IMG/VR virus record: IMGVR_UViG_3300046003_007892
Coordinates: 1-64,000 of that record
Source: a virus
Direction: 5' to 3' (one strand)
DNA length: 64,000 bases
Shown: positions 41,327-47,752 of the stretch, piece after piece
Position numbering within the stretch: position 1 is the stretch's first letter
How the letters are laid out: every line of letters starts with the position of its first letter
The notes under the pieces: model-generated
The model's database searches: none
Told to the model about the DNA's origin: nothing
What the model saw: the letters and a program-made list of their open reading frames with translations, nothing else
Position numbers and translations under genes: made by a program

Positions 41327-41557
41327 TTAAACGTCGGTCGCCTTCCTGTGATTCTTGAAATCGCGTCCGCGTTCCTGAATGACGGTTGCGTCGAGTTCGG
41401 TTCCGAAGGCCTCAAGGACCGTCCAACCTCGGCTCCACTTGCCGTCTTCCTTGAGATCAACGAGGCCGTCCTGGATGGCCCGTTCAGACGGAATCCAGGA
41501 GACTTGACGTGCGCCGTTGCGCTCCAGTGTGCATTGTTTTACAGTCTCCCTTCTCAT
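41327..41557 (-). CDS. Small conserved phage protein
   Basis: 76 residues (MRRETVKQCTLERNGARQVS followed by WIPSERAIQDGLVDL). K..LER......SWIP...A..G..V.L...GW.V resembles a short hypothetical protein common in phages of Proteobacteria. Embedded in the tRNA cluster on the same strand. Role unknown. Confidence 0.75.
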   Translation of the reverse strand: MRRETVKQCTLERNGARQVSWIPSERAIQDGLVDLKEDGKWSRGWTVLEAFGTELDATVIQERGRDFKNHRKATDV

Positions 41558-41601
41558 CTGATAGTCCTTTCGTAAGACTTCACCACCATGGTGAAGAATA
41601 G

Positions 41602-41676
41602 TGGAGGCGCAGGGTGGTCTCGAACCACCGACATGCAGAATATGAATCTGCCGCTCTACCCCTGAGCTACTGCGCC
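41602..41676 (-). tRNA. tRNA-Met(CAT) or elongator/Ile2
   Basis: Acceptor GGCGCAG/CTGCGCC, anticodon stem GCAGA/TCTGC, loop TTCATAT, T arm GGTGG/CCACC, CCA encoded. CAT could be Met or a lysidine-modified Ile; discriminator T. Confidence 0.88.
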
Positions 41677-41729
41677 GTATTCCTTTTGCTGCCGCCCCAG
41701 CATCGAAACACTGGGACGGCGGCGAAACT

Positions 41730-41893
41730 TGGTGGACGTGCCAGGAATCGAACCCGGACAGTTGAGTTTCACCCCAACCGCATTACCCGGACGGACCCCG
41801 CCTCTGACTGTCTCCGGGTTCGCGACCCCTCGGACATCCTCGGACGAGGCACTCCGCCTCTATCAAACTCAACGGGTATCCCCGTCTACGCCC
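41730..41893 (-). ncRNA. tRNA-like element with expanded middle
   Basis: Acceptor GGGCGTA/CACGTCC with CCA and T arm CCGGG TTCGATT CCTGG. The middle is ~115 nt long, bounded by GTTGAGTTT/AAACTCAAC, which could be an anticodon stem. No group I core seen. A second T-arm-like TCGCGAA lies at ~41818. Confidence 0.45.
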
Positions 41894-41898
41894 GTAAA

Positions 41899-41974
41899 TG
41901 GTAGGCCCGGACGGGTTCGAACCGCCGACATTCGGTGTGTAAAACCGACGCTCTCCCAACTGAGCTACAGGCCC
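41899..41974 (-). tRNA. tRNA-Val(TAC)
   Basis: Acceptor GGGCCTG/CGGGCCT, anticodon stem TCGGT/ACCGA, loop TTTACAC, T arm GGCGG/CCGTC, CCA encoded. Confidence 0.9.
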
Positions 41975-42087
41975 TCAGGTCACCCTGAAAATCTCCCAGT
42001 GATTACCCCACCGCTTGGTCGGCAACCTCCGCCGCTGGGAGCGGCCTCTCTGACTGTCGCCATCCTGGCGCCGGTCGTATTCTTGTG

Positions 42088-42164
42088 TGGTCGGCGAAGG
42101 TGGGTTCGAACCACCGACCTTTCGATTATCGGTCGAATGCTCTAACCAACTGAGCTACTCGCCG
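42088..42164 (-). tRNA. tRNA-Ile(GAT), copy 1
   Basis: Acceptor CGGCGAG/TTCGCCG, anticodon stem TTCGA/TCGAA, loop CCGATAA: position 33 is C, not the near-universal T. CCA encoded. Flanked by TTGTGTG/CACACAA. Confidence 0.83.
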
Positions 42165-42205
42165 TCACACAAACTGAGCTTTGATGCTCCTGACCTCGCC
42201 ACGTC

Positions 42206-42268
42206 TGGCTGTCCGGCGAGGGTTTCGAACCCTCCGCGCCTTGCCTGTCGGCCACCTAGGGACCAGAC
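42206..42268 (-). ncRNA. Truncated tRNA-like element
   Basis: 63 nt: acceptor GTCTGGT/GCCGGAC, T arm GAGGG TTCGAAA CCCTC, end AGCCA. Only ~27 nt lie between, with one GCC-GACA-GGC hairpin, so there is no normal D or anticodon arm. Confidence 0.5.
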
Positions 42269-42452
42269 AGTCAGGAACATCTCTGCTAAGAACCCTTCCG
42301 CTTCTTCCCTCGCAGCTTACGAGGGCGTCCCCTTGGGATTCGAAATGGCGGGGCGCCCGGATTTGACCCGGAGATCGTTCGCTTCAAGCGGGGCATCGCA
42401 ACCTAGCCCCTAAGCTTGTGACCTTCCCCCTACGGGGCACACACCGATGAAA

Positions 42453-42527
42453 TGGTAGTCGAGGGTGGGATTGAACCACCGACCTTCGCCTTATCAAGAC
42501 GCTGCTCTCCCGCTGAGCTACTCGACC
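42453..42527 (-). tRNA. tRNA-Ile(GAT), copy 2
   Basis: Acceptor GGTCGAG/CTCGACT, anticodon stem GCGTC/GGCGA (one mismatch), loop TTGATAA, T arm GGTGG TTCAATC CCACC, CCA encoded. Confidence 0.85.
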
Positions 42528-42532
42528 GCACG

Positions 42533-42607
42533 TGGTAGGTCTGGAGGGTTTCGCACCCCCGACCTTTGCAATGTCAATGCAACGCTCTCCTCCTGAGCTA
42601 CAGACCC
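42533..42607 (-). tRNA. tRNA-Val(GAC)
   Basis: Acceptor GGGTCTG/CAGACCT, anticodon stem TTGCA/TGCAA, loop TTGACAT. The T loop reads TGCGAAA (T55 replaced by G). CCA encoded; flanks GTGGTA/TACCAC. Confidence 0.85.
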
Positions 42608-42702
42608 ATACCACATGGAAACTATCCCCCGACGACCCACAGTGCAGGCCGTCTATTCAAGACCCCGAGGGATGGGGTCCCGGAAGCGCGAGGCTTCCGA
42701 AA

Positions 42703-42777
42703 TGGTGGCCACAGGTGGTCTCGAACCACCGACACCCGCATTTTCAGTGCGGTGCTCTACCCCTGAGCTACATGGCC
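42703..42777 (-). tRNA. tRNA-Phe(GAA)
   Basis: Acceptor GGCCATG/TGTGGCC, anticodon stem CCGCA/TGCGG, loop CTGAAAA, T arm GGTGG/CCACC, discriminator A, CCA encoded. Confidence 0.92.
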
Positions 42778-42835
42778 GTAGACATAATCCTGGTCACCCT
42801 TACCGCTCACCATTGGGCCTCCACCTGGGGGCTTC

Positions 42836-43060
42836 AACGCCAAGCCGGGGGATTGAACCCCGACAGATCATGTCCGTATCGGAACACGCCAACAGACCAC
42901 CAGCGAAGAAGGGATTCGAACCCTTCTGCCTCCCCCTTCGCCACCGTTACTGCCGAAACAGCCAAGGCATCGAACCTTGTCGGGTTTGGGTGCGCCGTGC
43001 AACGCTCTTGGTCAGTTCAAGGCCTTTGGACCGCCTGTAGGCGATCTGTTGGCGAGTTCC
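42836..43060 (-). ncRNA. Run of tRNA-like fragments
   Basis: Three T arms without cloverleaves: CGGGG TTCAATC CCCCG (42846-42862), AAGGG TTCGAAT CCCTT (42909-42925) and CAAGG TTCGATG CCTTG (42964-42980). The middle one, 42901-42942, is a 42-nt acceptor-T minihelix with stem GGCGAAG/CTTCGCT. Confidence 0.48.
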
Positions 43061-43082
43061 GATAGTCTTCATATGTATTCAC

Positions 43083-43166
43083 TGGTCGGCAGAGTAGGAT
43101 TCGAACCTACGCGCCTTTCAGAGCGGGGTTACAGTCCGCCGGTTTCAACCACTCACCCATCTGCCG
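43083..43166 (-). tRNA. tRNA-Tyr(GTA)
   Basis: Acceptor CGGCAGA/TCTGCCG, anticodon loop CTGTAAC on stem GCGG/CCGC, extra arm as expected for Tyr, T arm GTAGG/CCTAC, A discriminator, CCA. Flanks TATGTATTCACT/AGTGAATACATA. Confidence 0.87.
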
Positions 43167-43187
43167 ATAAGTGAATACATACTGCGT

Positions 43188-43262
43188 TGGCAGGAGAGGA
43201 GGGATTTGAACCCCCGACCTTCGGTTTTGGAGACCGCTGCTCTACCACTGAGCTACACTCCT
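43188..43262 (-). tRNA. tRNA-Trp(CCA)
   Basis: Acceptor AGGAGTG/CTCTCCT (one mismatch), anticodon stem GCGGT/ACCGA, loop CTCCAAA, G discriminator, CCA. First gene of cluster 3 in transcription order. Confidence 0.9.
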
Positions 43263-43320
43263 ATGTCAACGCATCGTCTTCGTCTTGTTCTTTCGTTCTG
43301 TTCTCCGTTTCGATGACTGC

Positions 43321-43349
43321 AACCTAGTCGAGGTGTTTGGGGCAGTCAA
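43321..43349 (-). promoter_or_regulatory. Sigma-70-type promoter of tRNA cluster 3
   Basis: Minus strand TTGACT (43344-43349), 17 nt, TAGGTT (43321-43326), about 60 bp before tRNA-Trp. An A/T-rich stretch with ACTCAAC direct repeats lies upstream and could be an UP element. The rest of 43263-43510 holds no gene. Confidence 0.68.
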
Positions 43350-43513
43350 CAACTTTTTTCGATTTTGTTGAATATTTTCGAGGACTTACTCAACTGTACT
43401 CAACGTATACTTCGTGCGTTCTTCGCCTTTACTTGGCGGATACTTGCTGGTTCTTTGTGACTTCAAACTGCCAAGGCATTTGTTGTCGGGGTCCCTGTTG
43501 GGTTTCGGCCATA

Positions 43514-43549
43514 GAAAAAGGCCGCTCCGGTTTTCCGGGGCGGCCTTTG
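43514..43549. terminator. Bidirectional terminator
   Basis: AAAAAGGCCGCTCCGG/CCGGGGCGGCCTTTG; symmetrical A and T tracts. Closes the small gene 43573-43668. Confidence 0.85.
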
Positions 43550-43572
43550 TATCTCTGGAGCGGGGTGGGTGT

Positions 43573-43668
43573 TTAGATCGACACCCCATCACGTCCATGC
43601 ACAAAAGCCGCGCCCGGAATATTCCAGACGACGTTGTTGTTCACAAACATGATATAGTTCTTGCTCAT
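43573..43668 (-). CDS. 31-residue late protein
   Basis: MSKNYIMFVNNNVVWNIPGA then AFVHGRDGVSI. Supported by a TAAATA box 6 nt upstream and a terminator downstream. Function unknown. Confidence 0.65.
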   Translation of the reverse strand: MSKNYIMFVNNNVVWNIPGAAFVHGRDGVSI

Positions 43669-43674
43669 CACTCT

Positions 43675-43680
43675 TATTTA
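43675..43680 (-). promoter_or_regulatory. Late-type TAAATA box
   Basis: Minus-strand CTAAATA, AGAGTG, then the ATG at 43668. Confidence 0.6.
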
Positions 43681-43703
43681 GCAAACTGGCTCGCGGCAGT
43701 CAA

Positions 43704-44216
43704 TTAAAAACGTCCAAAATCGTAATTTTCTTGCGATTTCATATATCTGGCTGCGCTGATGGCCTCTCTGGTGCCGGAATAGGTGTAGGTCCCCCGTCTG
43801 GTCACGAAGCTGAGTTGGCGTTCGAACGACGAGGGGTCGATGGTGTATTGCGGAATGATCATGACGTAGGGACAGACCTGGAAACCCACGCCAAGCATCA
43901 GGTTGTAGTCTCGCTTAAGTTCGGCCCCGAGTTCGTAGACCATGTTGCGAAGGATGTCGTAGTCGTATTCGGGCCGGTTCCGTCGCGGTCCAAGGAGATC
44001 GTAGTCGATGCTAAACCGGCAAGCGAGAGGTCTTGTGCACGCCTCGATGACTGAGCGGCGCACGTTCTTGACGGGCGCGGTCATGATGAAGTCGGCATGC
44101 GGGACGAGTTCGGGATAAACGTCGAGGACGCCGAGGGTGAGTTCGCGAGCCAGTTTGACCAGATAGGGGTCGTGGTTAGCGATTTGATCACAGTTCTGAA
44201 CTAGCTGGTGCTGCAT
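43704..44216 (-). CDS. Hypothetical protein
   Basis: 170 residues. DYDILRNMVYELGAELKRDY and CPYVMIIPQYTIDPSSFERQ give an alpha/beta protein of unknown family. No promoter recognised. Confidence 0.68.
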   Translation of the reverse strand: MQHQLVQNCDQIANHDPYLVKLARELTLGVLDVYPELVPHADFIMTAPVKNVRRSVIEACTRPLACRFSIDYDLLGPRRNRPEYDYDILRNMVYELGAELKRDYNLMLGVGFQVCPYVMIIPQYTIDPSSFERQLSFVTRRGTYTYSGTREAISAARYMKSQENYDFGRF

Positions 44217-44253
44217 CTGATAAGAATACCAGAGCGGCCATCGCGAACCCTAA

Positions 44254-45474
44254 TTATAGAGCAATGGCTCCATTGCGGTCGAACGCCTGAACGATGGTGA
44301 CCTCCATGGGCCCGCCTTTGAGAATGAACTCGTGCTCGTGGTTGAACGCGTTGTCGAGTTCCAGATAGTCGAGCCCGCAGATAATCTGATCGGGCTGAGC
44401 GGTGATCTGGAGGACGACGCCGAACTCACCATCGATCTCGGAATCCTTCCAACGGTTCTGGCTCATGATCTGGCCCATGAAGTTGTCGTCTCCGACGTTG
44501 GCGTTCCTGGCGAAACCATCGGCGACGTATTGCTCGGTCGTCCAGCTTGACGGCCGACCCCACGATATCGACAGCGTGTGGTTGCCCGTCTCGACAGCCT
44601 GCGCGAAATTGTTGTGCGCATCCGAGAAGAGCAGACCCCGATACAGGGTGATGGGCTGGGTCGGCCGAACCGGGAGGGCGAGGAGTTCGTCGATGTAGGA
44701 CTGATGGAGCGGCCACACCTTATTGTTCTTCGCCCATTTCACCACGGCGGTCTTGAGGATTTTCGTCAGTCGGGGCTGCCGGGCTTCCGTAAGGCTCTCG
44801 TCCAGATTTTCGTCGGGGTCATAGGAGATTTTCTCCGCCGTCCATGAGGCGAGCTTGGATTGGAAGATCACACCACGGGGTGCCGACAACCGGCTCGGGT
44901 CATGGAGGTCGTTGAACCAGACACCATCCACGCCCATGACGTCTTCGGCGTAGACGGTCAGGATGAGATCGAGGGGCGAGGTGTCGATGCGGGTCTGCAT
45001 GCAGCGATCTGCGAGTTTCTGGGTCCCGGTCATCCCCGTGGGGATTTCCTTGATGATGATGTCCTCGTTGTATTCGGGGTCCGACTCGGCCTCGGCCTCT
45101 TCGCGGGTATCGAAGACGAAGGCGACTCGGCCATCCATCTCCTCGTCATACCAGGAGACCTGATACTGGGCCTTGGCCTCCGCGTATCCGTTCTCGATTG
45201 CCCATTGCCGAATCTGCGCCTCTTGCCTCTTGCCCACCTTGTGGGCGTCGAGGAAGACGTTGCCGGGCTTGGTCATCTCATAGGTGTCGCCGCCCACGAA
45301 GCCCCGCGCGATTCTCCGCCATGCGTTGGGATGAAGGGAAACAGAGAGGCCCGCACCCTCGTAGGAATCCGCGCGCTTGTCAGTGGCCGTCATGGAGCCG
45401 ACGTGCCAGAGTTTACGGAACGTGCGGGTCTTCAGCGGGGCAGCGGTCTCGAAGAGGAAGGCGGCATAATCCAT
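44254..45474 (-). CDS. Alt-like mono-ADP-ribosyltransferase with CTS-like leader
   Basis: 406 residues. Leader MDYAAFLFE|TAAP (L-x-E). The C-terminal ~150 residues hold the R-S-E core of arginine-type ARTs: PITLYRGLLFSDA, then LSISWGRPSSWTTEQYVADG (S-x-T-type strand), then NAFNHEHEFILKGG, an E-x-E-type motif comparable with EMEVILPRG of T4 Alt. The N-terminal half has a possible second fold. T4 Alt is packaged and modifies host RNA polymerase on entry; a like role is inferred. Confidence 0.82.
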   Translation of the reverse strand: MDYAAFLFETAAPLKTRTFRKLWHVGSMTATDKRADSYEGAGLSVSLHPNAWRRIARGFVGGDTYEMTKPGNVFLDAHKVGKRQEAQIRQWAIENGYAEAKAQYQVSWYDEEMDGRVAFVFDTREEAEAESDPEYNEDIIIKEIPTGMTGTQKLADRCMQTRIDTSPLDLILTVYAEDVMGVDGVWFNDLHDPSRLSAPRGVIFQSKLASWTAEKISYDPDENLDESLTEARQPRLTKILKTAVVKWAKNNKVWPLHQSYIDELLALPVRPTQPITLYRGLLFSDAHNNFAQAVETGNHTLSISWGRPSSWTTEQYVADGFARNANVGDDNFMGQIMSQNRWKDSEIDGEFGVVLQITAQPDQIICGLDYLELDNAFNHEHEFILKGGPMEVTIVQAFDRNGAIAL

Positions 45475-45478
45475 GCCG

Positions 45479-45484
45479 TATTTA
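45479..45484 (-). promoter_or_regulatory. Late-type TAAATA box
   Basis: Minus-strand CTAAATA, CGGC, then the ATG at 45474. Confidence 0.65.
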
Positions 45485-45781
45485 GGCGGCCCGGCGACGG
45501 CCCTGCATCAGATTGTGCTTGGGCGCGAAGGCGGTGTGGTCTCGGCGCGGGAGACCGAGGCGGTCGGCCTTCCCCAAGACGGCGTTCTTGGTGCAGCCCA
45601 ATTTCTTGCCGATATCGATGGCCAGGAGGTCGGCAGCCCAGAGATCGCGAAGACGTTGGACCCGCTCGGGGTTCCAGAACTTCGCCGCCTCCCTCGCCGC
45701 CAGCTTGACCGCCCGCTCGGCGAGAATGACATCCCAGTCAACGATCTTTTCAACGAAGCGACCGTTCTCACGCTGCTGCAA
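45482..45781 (-). CDS. GcrA-like regulator
   Basis: 99 residues. WNPERVQRLRDLWAADLLAI, IGKKLGCTKNAVLGKADRLG and LPRRDH match the N-terminal domain of GcrA (W..ERV..L..LW.....IA..LG..T.NAVIGK..RLGL). GcrA activates sigma-70 promoters at methylated GANTC sites and controls the alphaproteobacterial cell cycle. This short form has the DNA-binding part but little of the sigma-binding C-terminus, so it may compete with host GcrA. Confidence 0.85.
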   Translation of the reverse strand: MQQRENGRFVEKIVDWDVILAERAVKLAAREAAKFWNPERVQRLRDLWAADLLAIDIGKKLGCTKNAVLGKADRLGLPRRDHTAFAPKHNLMQGRRRAA

Positions 45782-46238
45782 AGCCGAAGTCCCCTGCCAC
45801 CATGCGGAACGCCACCGCGTCCTTCACTGATCTGAAGTTGAGGATGACGCTGCCGTCTCCCATCCAAAAATTCTTGATCACCTTGGGTGAATATCCGACA
45901 ACCTCCAAGCACCAATCGAGGCCATCACCCAGTCTGGCCTCGGGCGGCATGCACACCATAGCGTTGGTCAGGGCAGGAACCCTGACCAGAACCCTCGACA
46001 TGGTGATCTTGCATCGGTCGGGGTCGTCGGGGATGGCCTCGTAGGCGCCGATCAGCCAGATGGGTTTGTCGCACGACGGGTCGTAGGCTCCGTCATGGCG
46101 TCTCCATTTTTTACCGGGCTCGACACCAGTTGGGTAGGTGGCACTATACTCGGGCAGATAGCCGAAAGCGGAATTGAGATTCGCCATGCATCCTAGACGG
46201 ATTTTGGGCAACCGGCTCAGATAGGGGTCATTCTCCAT
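45768..46238 (-). CDS. Small protein, F...DA..F(K/R)L family
   Basis: 156 residues; ends SVILNFRSVKDAVAFRMVAG, a clear family motif. Overlaps the start of the GcrA-like gene by 14 nt. Confidence 0.7.
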   Translation of the reverse strand: MENDPYLSRLPKIRLGCMANLNSAFGYLPEYSATYPTGVEPGKKWRRHDGAYDPSCDKPIWLIGAYEAIPDDPDRCKITMSRVLVRVPALTNAMVCMPPEARLGDGLDWCLEVVGYSPKVIKNFWMGDGSVILNFRSVKDAVAFRMVAGDFGFAAA

Positions 46239-46278
46239 AGCGGTCCCTATACCAGAGGGATTATTTTTGGAAAGTGGT

Positions 46279-46306
46279 TGACCGAATATTTCTCATTCGC
46301 TAGATC
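46279..46306 (+). promoter_or_regulatory. Early-type promoter, N16 spacing
   Basis: TTGACC, 16 nt, CTAGAT; leader with TGGAGAG before the TTG at 46331. Reads into the NAD/ADP-ribose locus. Confidence 0.6.
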
Positions 46307-46330
46307 GGTCTGGCATTCTGGAGAGAAGCG

Positions 46331-46702
46331 TTGAGCTATACCGGTTGGGAACTGCCGCCCGAAGAACGAGCGCGCCTGCTGGGCGTGTTCGCCCCCACAT
46401 ACCCAGACGTCGTCGCCCACCACATCACGCTCCGGCTGGGTGGCAAGCCAGATGTTCTTCCCGAAGCCACGACCGCCACCGTGATCGGCGTGACCGACGA
46501 TGGCGTCGGACTGGAAGCCCTGATCGTCGAGATCGCTGGCACGACTGAACGCCCGGATGGGAAGACCTACCACATCACATGGTCGGTGGACCGCGCGGCC
46601 GGGTTCGCACCCAAGATGGCCGCAGGCCTGATCAACACTCACGGCTGGCGAGCCGTGGAGCCGACCGATATCAACATCTCACCGAGGTTCTTTGCTCAAT
46701 GA
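46331..46702 (+). CDS. 2H phosphoesterase-like protein
   Basis: 123 residues from a TTG with GGAGAG upstream. Two H-x-T motifs, DVVAHHITLRLG (about 26-37) and TYHITWSVD (about 80-88), define the 2H superfamily, whose members open 2',3'-cyclic phosphates, ADP-ribose 1'',2''-cyclic phosphate or, in phage Acb1, cyclic oligonucleotides. It begins the operon holding the macro-domain gene, which favours ADP-ribose cyclic phosphate; anti-CBASS activity is the alternative. Confidence 0.75.
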   Translation: MSYTGWELPPEERARLLGVFAPTYPDVVAHHITLRLGGKPDVLPEATTATVIGVTDDGVGLEALIVEIAGTTERPDGKTYHITWSVDRAAGFAPKMAAGLINTHGWRAVEPTDINISPRFFAQ

Positions 46703-46878
46703 CTCGATACGTCCTCAAGACCAACAACACCCGCACGGCCATGATCAAACTTGGCGGCATCGAAGGCGTTCGTATCGTCGGAGGGGTTGGCGCCCTGGTC
46801 GTTGAGGTCCATGCTCTGTCCATCCGCAGCGTGAATCGCACGCTCGACGGCTACGGTGAATTGGTCGCCCAACAATGA
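46699..46878 (+). CDS. Small hypothetical protein
   Basis: 59 residues (MTRYVLKTNNTRTAMIKLGG), a beta-rich mini-protein, overlapping both neighbours by 4 nt in the 2H-macro operon. Confidence 0.68.
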   Translation: MTRYVLKTNNTRTAMIKLGGIEGVRIVGGVGALVVEVHALSIRSVNRTLDGYGELVAQQ

Positions 46879-47342
46879 AGATTGAATACCTTCACGGAGA
46901 CGCCCTAGAGGGACCCGAAACGGTCATCATACAGGGCTGCAACGCGCAAGGTGCCATGGGGTCAGGTTTTGCTAAAGCGATCAGGGACCGTCATCCCGAA
47001 GTCTACGACGGGTATCGGGCAATTTACGAACGTCAGGGTAATCGACTCCGACTCGGACAGGTCATCACCGTGGATGTGGGTTCGCGCATCTTCGCCAACG
47101 CCATCACCCAAGAGTTCTATGGACGCGACCCTGACGTCGTCTACGTCTCGTATGACGCCATGGCAGCAGCGTATGAGGAGATGGACCGCATCGCAATCAG
47201 TGCTCGGGTGGGGGAAGAGCCGCCTCGTTTCGCAATGCCTCTCATTGGGGCTGGGCTTGCAAACGGAGACTGGTCCATCATCGCCGCCATTATTGAAGCC
47301 AAGGCGAAGAACTTTGTCCCTGTCGTCTATCGTTTCCCATAA
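46875..47342 (+). CDS. Macro-domain protein, Appr-1''-p phosphatase type
   Basis: 155 residues, one macro domain. IIQGCNAQGAMGSGFAKAIR, LGQVITVDVGSRIFANAITQ, YVSYDAMAAAYEEM and FAMPLIGAGLANGDW match the Poa1/ALC1-type group, which binds ADP-ribose and removes the 1''-phosphate or de-ADP-ribosylates proteins. Directly follows the 2H gene, which would supply its substrate. Confidence 0.92.
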   Translation: MKIEYLHGDALEGPETVIIQGCNAQGAMGSGFAKAIRDRHPEVYDGYRAIYERQGNRLRLGQVITVDVGSRIFANAITQEFYGRDPDVVYVSYDAMAAAYEEMDRIAISARVGEEPPRFAMPLIGAGLANGDWSIIAAIIEAKAKNFVPVVYRFP

Positions 47343-47670
47343 CGCAAACCCGGCCCTCAAGGGTTATCGAGACCTCACGGGCGACGGGCGCATCCTCCTG
47401 GTCTTCAATGACCATCTGTGCCCGATCACGCCCAAATACCGGGCTGAGATCGTGCTGGAATACAACGCCGCCGACGCCGAGCCATGGTTGCGGATAACGA
47501 AGAACCGGTACGGCAAGGACGACATCTTCGCGTATCTGCGCGACCTCGGCTTTGAGGTATCGAAGAGCATCCTCCATCTTGACGATTTCGGCATCGGTCA
47601 CATCAAATATTCCGAGGCCATGTTGATGGCCCTCGTCATGTATTCACCATCTGAAGAAGAAATAAGTTGA
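47314..47670 (+). CDS. Hypothetical protein
   Basis: About 118 residues; TTG start uncertain. It overlaps the macro gene end. NPALKGYRDLTGDGRILLVF, then ITPKYRAEIVLEYN and a C-terminal helix. Not recognised. Confidence 0.6.
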   Translation: MSLSSIVSHNANPALKGYRDLTGDGRILLVFNDHLCPITPKYRAEIVLEYNAADAEPWLRITKNRYGKDDIFAYLRDLGFEVSKSILHLDDFGIGHIKYSEAMLMALVMYSPSEEEIS

Positions 47671-47690
47671 CGGAAGCCTTGCCGTCCTGC

Positions 47691-47696
47691 TAAATA
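47691..47696 (+). promoter_or_regulatory. Late-type TAAATA box with leader
   Basis: CTAAATAGG 57 nt before the ATG at 47753. A TTGACG lies 21 nt upstream. Suggests the NAD genes are also read late. Confidence 0.45.
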
Positions 47697-47752
47697 GGCT
47701 CATCAGCATCGGGATAGACCCAACGCTGACCAGAGCTTAGTGGGATTCACTT

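Noticed and set aside
41730-41893. Second group I intron in a tRNA
   Set aside because: No AAGATATAGTCC or GAGACTA core and too short.
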